Notes: generated from the sequence alone by a model not told the origin. A DNA stretch of 64,000 nt from UMGS1519 sp050951095 (GCA_050951095.1 JBMNIQ010000005.1:434001-498000), one strand, 5' to 3'; counted from the first letter of the stretch, positions 1 to 8,163 are shown. Made by a program: numbers and translations.

Positions 1-186
1 GTGAATATCAACCAGGCAACGGCCGAGGAGCTGAAGACCCTGGATGGCGTCGGCGATGCCACGGCGCAGAAGATCATCGACTACCGTACCGCGAATGGAC
101 CGTTCCAGCGCATCGAGGACATCAAGAACGTCTCGGGCATTGCCGAGAAGCGCTTCGAAGCAATTGCGGACCGCATCTGCGTATAG
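1..186 (+). CDS. comEA: ComEA C-terminal part, helix-hairpin-helix DNA-binding competence protein (5' partial)
   Basis: The visible 61 residues are a complete tandem helix-hairpin-helix module: NINQATAEEL, then LDGVGDATAQKIIDYR, then the second hairpin around IKNVSGIAEKRFEAI. This is the C-terminal DNA-binding domain of ComEA, which holds double-stranded DNA at the cell surface for uptake through ComEC. The frame is open at the window edge, so the GTG at base 1 is probably internal and the membrane anchor lies outside. The gene ends 4 nt before the comEC start, which fits a comEA-comEC operon. Another HhH protein is possible in isolation, but the comEC neighbour makes ComEA very likely. Confidence 0.9.
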   Translation: MNINQATAEELKTLDGVGDATAQKIIDYRTANGPFQRIEDIKNVSGIAEKRFEAIADRICV

Positions 187-190
187 TGCC

Positions 191-2698
191 ATGGGTGGGG
201 GAAAGGCCGGCCGGCAAGCGGCGGAGATGTTCTCGGCTTTCTCGGAGCTGCTGGGGGCAGGTGCCGCAGATGGGCATCCCGCTGGGAATCCCTTCGTCTC
301 GGAGCGCGAACGTTGGCGTGCGGGCCGCCCCTCGCTTCCCCTGACGCTGTGGTTCGCCCTGGGCGCGTGGCTGGGCATTGCCGCCTCTTATGCGAACTTG
401 CGCGATCAGGGTATATTCGCCTGCCAGGTGCTTGCCGTGCTGTCTGCCGCGTTGCTTGTCGTCTGCATCATCTGCCTGCTGGCATCTATCGGCCGCGCGG
501 CGTGTGTGGTGATGGCGGCCGGCATCCTGTTGGGTCTGATGGGCGGCTGCGCGCAAGCCGGAGCGGTGCATACCGCCCAGGAATCGCTCTGGGGCACCGG
601 TGGCGAAGCGGTGGTGGAATTGACGCAAGATGGGCGAACAGGCTCATTCGGTCAGACGGTGACGGGGAGGATGCAGATGTCCGCGGGGACCACTGCCCTT
701 GTGCGCGTGAATCTGACGGATGCCCCGACTCTCATGGCCGGGCAGCGGGTATCCGTACGGACGACGTGGCGGGAGCCGAGCTCCTCGGCAGCGGAGTCGC
801 TGTGGACGCGGGGCATTGCGGCGACGGCGAATGCCTCCGGTTGCACGGTGCTGGAGACAAGCGGACCCGCGGCTGCCATTCGGGCATTTCGCGCGCAGGC
901 GATCGCGGTGATGGAATCGCTTCATCCTCTGGATATGCAGTTGCGGCAAGCGGCAGCGGGCGAGGCGGATGAAGCGACGGCTTCGCATTCGTCCGATGGC
1001 AGGGATTTTCTGGAGGCGGTACTGCTGGGGTGGCGCGATGGGATATTCGATGCGGATTGGTATGCCGCGGCGAAGGTCGACGGTGTGGCGCATATGGTGG
1101 CCGTGTCGGGAGCGCATCTGGCCATTGTCTGCGGCATCGTGCTTGCGCTGCTGCGGCGCCTGCGCGTATCGCGGACCTTGCAGCTCGCTATCCAGCTGGT
1201 GCTGGTTGCCGCGTATCTTGTGTTGACGGGCGTCGCCGTATCGGCAGTGCGAGCGGCTTTCATGACCATCATCGGCCTTTCGGCATTCCTCGCCAAGCGG
1301 CGGGCGTATTCGCTTGGAGCGCTGTCTTTCGCCATCATCGTCATGCTGGCTCTGGATCCGCTGTGCGCGTTCTCGCTCTCGTTCGCCTTGTCGGCCGGTT
1401 CCACGTTGGGCATCGTGCTGTTCGCCCGCTATATTTCGGACTGGATGGCGGTGCTTCTCGGGCGCGTGCACGCGGGCGCCATTGTGCAATCCGTAGCGCT
1501 GTGCCTGGCGGCGCAGCTGGTGTCAAGCCCGCTATCGGCAGCGGAATTCGGTCAGGTCTCGCTTGTTTCCCCTGTCGTGAACGTGCTGATGGGACCCTTG
1601 TTCACCGTTATCTGCGGTGTCGGCCTGCCGCTTGTCGTCCTGGCAACGGCATGCGGCGTGGGCGCCGGGGCGCTTTCTCTGCTGGCAGCGGCATGCTCGT
1701 GGGTATGCGCGCTGCTGCAGACGTTCGCAGCGCTTCCCGGAGCGGCGGTGCCGGTTTATCTGGATCCCGCCGCCTCGCTTGGGCTGGCAGTCGGCTTGCC
1801 GGCGATGCTTTGGGCGGTGTGGCCCCGTCCGAGCTGGCATCTGGTGGGGGCGATTGCCGCAGGGGGCACCGCCGTCGCCCTAGCTCTCACGCTGTCCGCG
1901 TCCCTGAAAGGCGATGAGGTCGTCATGCTGGATGTGGGTCAGGGCGATGCGTTCGTGCTGCAGAGCGAGGGGCGCACGCTGCTGATAGATACGGGCAACC
2001 ATGACGACCTGCTGCTGCAGGGCCTGGCGCGGCAGGGAATTCGCCACTTGGACGCGGTTGCCGTGACACATGCCGATGACGACCACTGCGGTTCCCTTTC
2101 GGCCTTGAAGGGCGTGGTCGGCGTGGATTGCGTCCTGCTTGCAAACGAAATGCTGACGTGCGAGAACGCGAAAGCGCAGAATCTCGTGCGCACGGCGGAG
2201 GATGTTGCCGGCGCTGCGGATGCCGTGAAGGGGGTGTCCGTGGGCGAGCGCATCGTGCTCGGTCGGTTCGCGCTGGACGTGATAGGTCCGGATTCCTTCA
2301 CGGAAGACGGCGGGAATGCAGACAGCCTGACGCTGCTGTTGCAGGCGGACGATGATGCCGACGGCACCGTGGATTGGCGCGGCCTGTTCTGCGGCGATGC
2401 CGAGAACGACCAGATCCATGCCTATCAGGAACAGGGGAGGATAGGCGATATCGATATCTACAAGGTGGGGCATCACGGCAGCCGCGCTGCCCTGGATGAA
2501 GCGGCGGCAGAAACGATGCGGCCGGAGATATGCCTCGTAAGCGTCGGGGCGCATAACCGATACGGACATCCTGCGGCATCGACGTTGGAAACGCTGCGGC
2601 AGGTCGGCGGAACTATCTGGCGCACGGATCAGCAGGGAGATGTGACGTGTCATCTCTCACCTGAACGCATTCGGGTGACTGCCCAGCGCGCATCGTAA
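191..2698 (+). CDS. comEC: ComEC/Rec2 family DNA uptake channel
   Basis: 835 residues with the three-part ComEC plan. An N-terminal domain carries membrane segments (residues about 45-125) and a soluble OB-like part. A central competence domain has many hydrophobic helices and the hallmark VSGAHLAIV near residue 305. A C-terminal metallo-beta-lactamase-like domain begins at VVMLDVGQGDAFVL, with the metal-site motif THADDDHCGS. It forms the inner-membrane channel that passes single-stranded DNA during transformation. I chose ATG 191, just after the comEA stop; ATG 227 is an alternative. The frame extends upstream over comEA but that part has no ComEC character. Both comEA and comEC look intact. 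Confidence 0.93.
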   Translation: MGGGKAGRQAAEMFSAFSELLGAGAADGHPAGNPFVSERERWRAGRPSLPLTLWFALGAWLGIAASYANLRDQGIFACQVLAVLSAALLVVCIICLLASIGRAACVVMAAGILLGLMGGCAQAGAVHTAQESLWGTGGEAVVELTQDGRTGSFGQTVTGRMQMSAGTTALVRVNLTDAPTLMAGQRVSVRTTWREPSSSAAESLWTRGIAATANASGCTVLETSGPAAAIRAFRAQAIAVMESLHPLDMQLRQAAAGEADEATASHSSDGRDFLEAVLLGWRDGIFDADWYAAAKVDGVAHMVAVSGAHLAIVCGIVLALLRRLRVSRTLQLAIQLVLVAAYLVLTGVAVSAVRAAFMTIIGLSAFLAKRRAYSLGALSFAIIVMLALDPLCAFSLSFALSAGSTLGIVLFARYISDWMAVLLGRVHAGAIVQSVALCLAAQLVSSPLSAAEFGQVSLVSPVVNVLMGPLFTVICGVGLPLVVLATACGVGAGALSLLAAACSWVCALLQTFAALPGAAVPVYLDPAASLGLAVGLPAMLWAVWPRPSWHLVGAIAAGGTAVALALTLSASLKGDEVVMLDVGQGDAFVLQSEGRTLLIDTGNHDDLLLQGLARQGIRHLDAVAVTHADDDHCGSLSALKGVVGVDCVLLANEMLTCENAKAQNLVRTAEDVAGAADAVKGVSVGERIVLGRFALDVIGPDSFTEDGGNADSLTLLLQADDDADGTVDWRGLFCGDAENDQIHAYQEQGRIGDIDIYKVGHHGSRAALDEAAAETMRPEICLVSVGAHNRYGHPAASTLETLRQVGGTIWRTDQQGDVTCHLSPERIRVTAQRAS

Positions 2699-2762
2699 GG
2701 TAGTCGGCTCGTGGGGGCGAACGGCACGTTTCTGTCTTCAGGCGGAAATCTGCGGAAACCGC

Positions 2763-2818
2763 TTGCACTCGATAAAGATTAGCGTATTCTAACAACTCGA
2801 AGAATTAGAAGAAGCTAA
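2763..2818 (+). promoter_or_regulatory. Promoter with two tandem TTAG-N6-CTAA palindromes
   Basis: A -35-like TTGCAC (2763-2768) and a -10-like TATTCT (2785-2790) are 16 nt apart. The -10 lies inside a palindrome TTAG-N6-CTAA (2779-2792). A second copy of the same palindrome is at 2805-2818, centred 26 bp downstream near the expected transcript start. The half-sites match those of DtxR/IdeR-type metal-dependent repressor sites, so this is a plausible repressor site pair for the DUF3793-flavodoxin genes. The identity of the regulator is inferred. Confidence 0.55.
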
Positions 2819-2877
2819 CATGTGGGTGCGGGAACTTATAGCACCTGTGCACCCTGCGGCAGAGGAAGGCGGTTTTC

Positions 2878-3576
2878 ATGGAAGGGGCTTCTGCGGTCTC
2901 GGCGCGGAATCGGGAGCGGATATTCGAGCGTCGCATCATCCATTGGTGCGCGCCGACGCTGGCCGGTGCAAAACCGGCGAACCTGTTCACATTCGTATTC
3001 GAAGACGGGCCGGCCTGTCGCTCCTGCCCGGCGGACGGATGCCGCGAACTGAGCCGTCGCGCATTCGCGCAGGCGCTGAAATCGTGCCGGCAGCGTCTGC
3101 AGCCTGCAGGCATCGGCATCGATGCGCTGACGGTTCGCAAGAACGGTGCGCTGCTGTTCGTGTACCGCAAGGACCTGCTGAGAAAGCGCCTGCAAGAGCC
3201 GCTTATCGCCGCATTCCTGATGGAGCGGGGCTACAACCCGTTCGACGAACGGGGGTGCCTGTGGGAGATGGCCCGTCGCATCCGCAGGATGGACGGCGCT
3301 GCCGGGCCGGACGGGCGGGCGCTCTTTCCCCATGAGATCGGATTGCTGCTGGGCTATCCGTATCAGGATGTGGTCGCATTCATGGACAACCGCTGCGACG
3401 GCGTGCGCGCCGGTGCCTGGATGGCGTACGGCAACGTGGAGCAGGCGCAGGCATGCGCGTGCCGCTATCGCCGTTGCCGGTATCTCTGCGAGGAGCTTGA
3501 CCGGCGCGGCGTTCCCTTGGAAGAGCTTGCCCGCATGGACGAGGCGTCTATGGAGGCGGCCGTCTGCGCGGCATAG
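2878..3576 (+). CDS. DUF3793 family protein
   Basis: 232 residues. The N-terminal signature HWCAPTLAGAKPANLF, the GLLLGYPYQDVVAFMDN motif near residue 157 and the GAWMAYGN motif place it in the DUF3793 family (Pfam). No biochemical function is established for the family that I know of. Members are soluble and Cys-rich; here CRSCPADGC (residues about 43-51) and ACACRYRRCRYLC (about 191-203) could bind metal or a cluster. The start at 2878 has an SD-like GAGGAAGG 8 nt upstream. It sits 97 nt ahead of a flavodoxin gene, an arrangement that suggests a redox or iron-limitation role, supported by the operator-like palindromes upstream. That role is inference. Confidence 0.75.
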   Translation: MEGASAVSARNRERIFERRIIHWCAPTLAGAKPANLFTFVFEDGPACRSCPADGCRELSRRAFAQALKSCRQRLQPAGIGIDALTVRKNGALLFVYRKDLLRKRLQEPLIAAFLMERGYNPFDERGCLWEMARRIRRMDGAAGPDGRALFPHEIGLLLGYPYQDVVAFMDNRCDGVRAGAWMAYGNVEQAQACACRYRRCRYLCEELDRRGVPLEELARMDEASMEAAVCAA

Positions 3577-3673
3577 CAAAGCGAATCGACGGCGGAAGCG
3601 CCGGGTTCGGATGGGCCTGCGGGCCCGTGAACGATAACGAGGAAACAGGAAACAGACGCAAGGAGGAATCATC

Positions 3674-4096
3674 ATGAACAAGGTGGCAGTGGTGTATTGG
3701 AGCGGTACCGGCAATACAGAGGCCATGGCGGACCTCGTCGCCGAAGGCGCCCGCAGCGCCGGGGCGGATGTCGACGTCATCCAGGCGGTCGATTTCGATG
3801 CCGTGAAGCTGATGGATTACGATGCCGTGGCGTTCGGCTGCCCGGCAATGGGCGACGAAGAGCTTGAGGAAATGGAATTCGAGCCTATGTACAGCGAGGT
3901 GGAACCGCTTCTGGGCGACATGAAGGTCGCGCTGTTCGGCTCGTATGATTGGAACAACGGCGAATGGATGGACCTGTGGAAGCAGCGCGCCGAGGATGCC
4001 GGCGTCTCCGTGGTCGATACCGTCATCGCCAAGGATTACCCGGGCGATGACGAAGCGGCGGCGTGCAAGCAGCTGGGTGCGGCGGTCGCCGCCTGA
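3674..4096 (+). CDS. Short-chain flavodoxin
   Basis: 140 residues, the usual length of short-chain (clostridial-type) flavodoxins. The phosphate-binding loop SGTGNTEAM is at residues 10-18 after the first strand KVAVVYW. The acidic loop GCPAMGDEELEE and the FGSYDWNNGEWMD segment fit the two FMN-flanking loops. The protein is a soluble low-potential electron carrier that can replace ferredoxin, typically under iron limitation. It has a strong SD (AAGGAGGA, 3660-3667). It is the second gene after the DUF3793 gene and is closed by the strong terminator at 4207-4247. Its redox partners are not in this window. Confidence 0.92.
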   Translation: MNKVAVVYWSGTGNTEAMADLVAEGARSAGADVDVIQAVDFDAVKLMDYDAVAFGCPAMGDEELEEMEFEPMYSEVEPLLGDMKVALFGSYDWNNGEWMDLWKQRAEDAGVSVVDTVIAKDYPGDDEAAACKQLGAAVAA

Positions 4097-4113
4097 TCGG
4101 TGGATCTCCTGCG

Positions 4114-4136
4114 CCGCACGGCGGTATGCCGTGCGG
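4114..4136 (+). repeat. 9-bp perfect inverted repeat downstream of the flavodoxin gene
   Basis: CCGCACGGC (4114-4122) and GCCGTGCGG (4128-4136) enclose a 5-nt loop. There is no T-tract, so on its own it is an RNA-stabilising hairpin or pause site rather than a terminator. The true terminator lies about 70 nt further on. Confidence 0.5.
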
Positions 4137-4206
4137 TACGTCATACGCTAACTTCGTGCGCTCGAGCTGCGGCGCGCAACGGCCGCAGGCAGCGATGCGC
4201 GGCAAG

Positions 4207-4247
4207 GGGCGGCGTCTCCGATAGCGGAGGGGCCGCCCTTCTGTTTT
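4207..4247 (+). terminator. Rho-independent terminator of the DUF3793-flavodoxin transcript
   Basis: An outer stem GGGCGGC (4207-4213) / GCCGCCC (4232-4238) and an inner stem CTCCG (4216-4220) / CGGAG (4225-4229) with an ATAG loop are followed by TTCTGTTTT. This isolates the DUF3793-flavodoxin pair from holA. Confidence 0.8.
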
Positions 4248-4340
4248 GCGCTAGAATCGAAAACGGCGGAAGGCGGATGGCGCTGCAGCGCTTACCGCTT
4301 TCGAATTCCGCATGGGAAGGACTTGGACAAGAGAGGACGC

Positions 4341-5312
4341 ATGGCGAACGCGACGAAATTGCTGCCGGCCTATCTGGCGGTGGGAGACGACACGCTGAAG
4401 CGGGAGACCGTCGAGGACCGCTTGACGAAGCGCGTATCCCAGCTGGGCGACCTGTCGTTCAATTCCGAGGTCTTCGACGGCGCGACCGCCGAGGGCTCCG
4501 CCATCGTCACGGCGTGCAACACGCTGCCGTTCGCAAGCGCGGTCCGCCTGGTGGTGGTGCGGAATGCGGACAAATTGAAGGCCGCGGACGCGCGTGCCGT
4601 AGCGGACTACCTTGCCGCGCCGTGCGGAACGACCGTGTTGGCGCTGTATGCAACGAAGCTCGCGAAGAGCTCGAAGCTGTACAAGGCCGTTGCAGCGCTG
4701 GGCAAGACGGCCATCATCAACTGCGCATCCGTGAAGAAGAGCCAGCTGCCGGACCTGGTGATGGGCATGGCGAAGGGCCATGGCCTGCAGATGACGCGCG
4801 GTGCCGTGAACGAGCTCATCGAGCGGGTGGGCCAGGACACGGTCCGCATCGATGCGGAACTGCGCAAGCTGTCGCTTGTCCACGGCGGCTCGGATCCGGT
4901 GAACGAAGCCGAGATCGCCCTTTCCGTGGGCCGCACGACGGAAATCAAGCAGTGGGAGTTCGTGGATGCGTTCGCGGCGCGGAACCTGGGTCGCTGCCTG
5001 TACTGCCTGGAGCATATGCCGTCCGCAACGCCCTACGGCCTGCTGGCCGCATGCGTGAAGCGCATCCGCGAGCTCATCGTGGCGAAGGCGCTCGAGGGCC
5101 GCAGGCAGCAGAGCCAGCTGGCAAGCGCGCTGGGCCTGCCGCAATCTCAGGCATGGAAGGTGAAGAACTACCCGCGCTGGGCACGGGGGTTCTCCGCCGA
5201 GGAGCTGCGCCGCGCGCTGCGCACGGCGCGCGATACCGATATGAAGATGAAGAGCGGATACGATCCGCAGGGCGCATTCCAGGACTGGTTCTTGAGCGTC
5301 GTGGCGAAATAG
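4341..5312 (+). CDS. holA: DNA polymerase III delta subunit
   Basis: 323 residues. The sequence has the HolA plan: an N-terminal AAA+-like domain starting PAYLAVGDDTLKRE, the motif VRLVVVRNADKLK, and the C-terminal alpha-helical collar domain (residues about 210-323). Delta is the wrench that opens the beta clamp in the clamp loader; it lacks a functional Walker A motif, as here. ATG 4341 follows a GAGAGGA SD; a TTG at 4323 in the same frame is less likely. Its place after comEC and before rpsT matches the conserved comEC-holA-rpsT order, though extra genes separate them here. Confidence 0.92.
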   Translation: MANATKLLPAYLAVGDDTLKRETVEDRLTKRVSQLGDLSFNSEVFDGATAEGSAIVTACNTLPFASAVRLVVVRNADKLKAADARAVADYLAAPCGTTVLALYATKLAKSSKLYKAVAALGKTAIINCASVKKSQLPDLVMGMAKGHGLQMTRGAVNELIERVGQDTVRIDAELRKLSLVHGGSDPVNEAEIALSVGRTTEIKQWEFVDAFAARNLGRCLYCLEHMPSATPYGLLAACVKRIRELIVAKALEGRRQQSQLASALGLPQSQAWKVKNYPRWARGFSAEELRRALRTARDTDMKMKSGYDPQGAFQDWFLSVVAK

Positions 5313-5387
5313 GGAGCGCGGCGGCATTCGCGGGATGCGCAGCCTGTGTGCGGGATGCGAATGACGGCCGGTCGAAGGAAGGACAGC

Positions 5388-6638
5388 ATGGAAGCGAAAG
5401 GCAGCGCCGTGAACGGCAATCGCCGGTATCTCATCCTGATTGCGGCAAGCATCTGCGCCGGCCTCACGGGCGTCACGTACGTCTGGTCCATCTTCACCTC
5501 GCCGCTCATCCAAGCTCACGGGTGGCTGTCATCGGAAGTGTCGCTGGCGTATTCGCTGTATTTCGTCATGCAGTTCTTCATGGGATTCGTCGGCGGCAGC
5601 TTGCAGCGCCGTTTCGGCACCCGTCCGCTGGCCGTCATCGGCGGCGTCATGTACTCGCTGGCATGGATCTGCATGGGCCATGCGGATTCGCTGCCGCTGC
5701 TGTATTTCAGCTTCAGCTTCCTGGGCGGCGGCGGTGCCGGGCTGGTGTACAACTCGTCCGTCGCGGTGGCCACGAAGTGGTTCCCCGACAAGAAGGGGTT
5801 CGCGAACGGCCTGTGCATCGGCGTCACGGGGTTGGCCCCGTTGGCGTTCGCACCGCTGGGCAACTACCTGGTGGAGGCTTTCGACCTGGGAACGTCGCTG
5901 ACCATCATCGGCGCCATCCCGCTCGTGCTCTACCTGGTATTCACGTGGTTCATCATCGCCCCGGCCGACGACTGGCAGCCCGAGGGCGTGGGCCCGGCGC
6001 AGTCGGAAGGCGGCGATTCGGGCGCTGCCGCACGCAATCTCACGACGGGCGAGATGGCCAGGACGCCGCTGTTCTGGGCCATGTTGGCCGCGTTCGCGTT
6101 CTCGGCCAGCTCGGGCAGCATGGTCACAAGCCACGGAGCCAGCATCGGCGCGGAGTTCGTGGGCCTGACCTCTGCGCAGGCCGCGCTGCAGGTGGGCATC
6201 CTCGCTGTGGGCAACTTCTGCGGCCGCTTCGGGTTCGGGGCGCTGTCCGATAGGATCGGCAGGGCGAACACGCTGCTCATCACGCTGGGCATCACGCTTG
6301 CGGACATGTTGGTGCTGTTCCCCCTGGCAAGCGACTTCTTCACATTCGCCGTAGCAATGGTGCTGGCGGGGGCGTGCTACGGCGCGTCGCTGACCGTCAT
6401 CCCCTCGCTGTGCGGCGACGTGTTCGGCACGCGGTACTTCGGGCAGAACTACGGCCTGCTGTTCAGCGGGCTGTCCATTGCCAGCATCCTGGGCCCCATG
6501 GCGGGCGCCTGGGCGAAGGATGCCACCGGGTCGTTCATGCCGGCCGTGCATGCGGCCGCGATCTTCGCGGTGGCAGGTATCGTGTCCGTGCTCATCCTGA
6601 AGGCACTGGAGAAGCGCGCCCGACGCCGCGACGCGTAG
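5388..6638 (+). CDS. MFS transporter, oxalate/formate antiporter (OFA/OxlT-like) family
   Basis: 416 residues and about 12 membrane segments in two halves joined by a soluble loop (residues about 195-220). MFS motif A-like sequences are present at the 2-3 and 8-9 loops (GGSLQRRFGTRP and GALSDRIGRANT). The N-terminus GVTYVWSIFTSPL and the segment FLGGGGAGLVYNS are typical of the OxlT/OFA branch, which exchanges small carboxylates. The actual substrate cannot be read from sequence. The start at 5388 has SD GGAAGGA. It lies 75 nt after holA with no terminator I can see between them, so some read-through is likely. Confidence 0.85.
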   Translation: MEAKGSAVNGNRRYLILIAASICAGLTGVTYVWSIFTSPLIQAHGWLSSEVSLAYSLYFVMQFFMGFVGGSLQRRFGTRPLAVIGGVMYSLAWICMGHADSLPLLYFSFSFLGGGGAGLVYNSSVAVATKWFPDKKGFANGLCIGVTGLAPLAFAPLGNYLVEAFDLGTSLTIIGAIPLVLYLVFTWFIIAPADDWQPEGVGPAQSEGGDSGAAARNLTTGEMARTPLFWAMLAAFAFSASSGSMVTSHGASIGAEFVGLTSAQAALQVGILAVGNFCGRFGFGALSDRIGRANTLLITLGITLADMLVLFPLASDFFTFAVAMVLAGACYGASLTVIPSLCGDVFGTRYFGQNYGLLFSGLSIASILGPMAGAWAKDATGSFMPAVHAAAIFAVAGIVSVLILKALEKRARRRDA

Positions 6639-6774
6639 GGCTCGCTTCGATTTTTCGAGCTCGCTTTGGCACTGCCGCTATCGCTGGCCGACACTTTCGC
6701 GCTTTTGCGGGTCTCATTTTCCGCTCAAGGTTCCGGGGAGGGACGGCGTGCGCCGCATGCGCCGTGAACGGCAG

Positions 6775-6783
6775 TGCTACACT
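6775..6783 (+). promoter_or_regulatory. Candidate extended -10 promoter before the tail-anchored protein gene
   Basis: TGC-TACACT is an extended -10 element about 57 nt upstream of the 6841 start. I see no convincing -35 hexamer, which extended -10 promoters tolerate. Confidence 0.4.
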
Positions 6784-6840
6784 CGTAGCAAAGAGTACGA
6801 AACCGTTGTTTGCGGGAACCTTTATATCCAGGAGGTTGCC

Positions 6841-7362
6841 ATGGCCGATAAAGAGAATGGAACGAACCGCGCGGGAGGCGAACCCGACCAGGAGATCCCC
6901 ATCACGCATATGTCGGACGACACGAAGGAGCGACTGGCGGATTTCGAGAACAAGCTGTACCAGCAGGCGCTGGAGGCAAAGCGCGCCTCGCTTCCGGATA
7001 CGTCCATTCACGGCGGGGGAGGCGGCGAACTGGATGTGCTGGGCGATTACTACCCCGACGAGGACATCCCCATCTACGGATCCGGCCTGAACAAGCAGAT
7101 CGACCGCATCGACATGGAGATCGACAAGGCCCGGCGCGCACGCCGGTCGGAATTCCGCGATCCCGAGGCGGAGGCCTATATGGCCCGTATCCGCAAGGCC
7201 GTTGCCGACGACAAGAACAAGACGGACGATGAGAAGGCGGCCGAAGAAGAGGCGCGCAAGCACAAGCGCTTCCGCGACGATCCGTTCATCCTTATCGTTC
7301 CCGTCGTCATCATCTTTATCGCCATCGTGTTCATCATCCTGATGGTTGCGAACGGCCGGTAG
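6841..7362 (+). CDS. Hypothetical tail-anchored membrane protein
   Basis: 173 residues. I do not recognise the family. The first 145 residues are highly charged and probably cytoplasmic, with a Gly-rich stretch near residue 57 and a helical, Lys/Glu-rich region (residues about 85-140). The protein ends in one hydrophobic helix (DPFILIVPVVIIFIAIVFII, about residues 147-166) followed by only a few residues, so it should be anchored by its C-terminus. ATG 6841 has a near-perfect SD (AGGAGG, 6830-6835). It has its own candidate promoter and lies between the MFS gene and the convergent rpsT gene. Functional assignment is not possible from context. Confidence 0.7.
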   Translation: MADKENGTNRAGGEPDQEIPITHMSDDTKERLADFENKLYQQALEAKRASLPDTSIHGGGGGELDVLGDYYPDEDIPIYGSGLNKQIDRIDMEIDKARRARRSEFRDPEAEAYMARIRKAVADDKNKTDDEKAAEEEARKHKRFRDDPFILIVPVVIIFIAIVFIILMVANGR

Positions 7363-7491
7363 CGCGCCGTGCGGCCGGCGCCGTATCGAAGGCCCGGTTC
7401 CGGCTGTGTCCACCACGGGGCGCACGCCATTCTCATTCCTCGCGGTGTTGCGCGAACGCTGCGGCAGGCGAAAGAACGGAATGAAATGCAA

Positions 7492-7528
7492 AGAGGAGAG
7501 GGAGGCCATATGAGCCTCCCTCTCCTCT
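7492..7528 (-). terminator. Strong hairpin terminator of rpsT
   Basis: A 15-bp perfect stem (7492-7506 with 7514-7528, 7-nt loop) lies between the convergent 6841-7362 gene and rpsT. Read on the - strand it is followed by a T-rich run (TTTGCATTTCATTC). It may stop transcription in both directions. Confidence 0.75.
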
Positions 7529-7576
7529 CTTGATATGCGGATGAATCGCGACCCTGCGCAGCAGGGGGTGTATCTG

Positions 7577-8074
7577 CTATTCGGCGGCTTCCTCTTCGCC
7601 TTCGCCCTCGGCAGCCTCGGCCTCGGCTTCGGCAGCCTTCTTCTTCGCAGCAGCGGCCTCGGCCTTCTTCTGCGCGGCGCGGCGCTTGTCCTTCTCGGCC
7701 TCGGCTTCGGCCAGGGCAGCCTTGCGTGCAGCCTTGGCAGCAGCCTTCTTCGTGCCGCCCTTCACGACGTTCTCGTGCTTGATGGGCTGGTAGGCAGCGC
7801 GATCCTCGTCGGTGACGACGGTGTTCACGAGCTTCATCAGATTGCTCTTGCGGTTCGCAGCCTGGTTCTTGTGGATGACGCCCTTGCTGGCAGCCTTGTC
7901 CAGCAGGCGGCATGCGTTCAGGCCAGCGGCGTAAGCCTCGGCACCATTGCCGGCTTCGACGGCCTCGCGAGCTGCGCGGATTGCGGTCTTCAGCTCGGAA
8001 CGGATTGCGCGGTTGCGCATACGGGCCTTCTCGTTGGTGATGATGCGCTTCTTCTGACTTTTGATGTTAGCCAC
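7577..8074 (-). CDS. rpsT: 30S ribosomal protein S20 with a long Ala/Lys/Glu-rich C-terminal extension
   Basis: 165 residues. The first 88 are a complete S20 (ANIKSQKKRIITNEKARMRN start, then the three-helix 16S rRNA-binding body). The remaining roughly 75 residues are an Ala/Lys/Glu coiled-coil-like tail turning fully acidic at the very end. A typical S20 is about 85-90 residues. The start is GTG 8074, chosen because GGAGG lies 7 nt upstream and S20 homology begins there; the frame continues upstream without similarity. It is transcribed alone, divergently from lepA, and ends at the hairpin 7492-7528. Confidence 0.93.
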   Translation of the reverse strand: MANIKSQKKRIITNEKARMRNRAIRSELKTAIRAAREAVEAGNGAEAYAAGLNACRLLDKAASKGVIHKNQAANRKSNLMKLVNTVVTDEDRAAYQPIKHENVVKGGTKKAAAKAARKAALAEAEAEKDKRRAAQKKAEAAAAKKKAAEAEAEAAEGEGEEEAAE

Positions 8075-8133
8075 TCTTGATCCTCCATGTTGACATTCTA
8101 TGTTCGCGTCGGATTTTGCCGACGTTGGCACCA

Positions 8134-8163
8134 AACTCGAAAATTTTACCATACAATCGAGTT
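8134..8163 (-). promoter_or_regulatory. rpsT promoter with flanking inverted repeat
   Basis: On the - strand an extended -10 TGG-TAAAAT (8151 to 8143) lies about 70 nt upstream of the rpsT start. It is framed by a perfect 7-bp inverted repeat AACTCGA (8134-8140) / TCGAGTT (8157-8163). The repeat could be an operator or form a transcript hairpin. The role is inferred from position only. Confidence 0.45.

Noticed and set aside
4114..4136. Flavodoxin terminator at the first hairpin
   Set aside because: A perfect stem but no T-tract; the hairpin at 4207-4247 has the full terminator structure.
4100..6253. Long + strand frame overlapping holA and the MFS gene in another frame
   Set aside because: HolA and the transporter are unmistakable in their own frames; this frame spans the terminator at 4207 and is Arg/Gly-rich noise.
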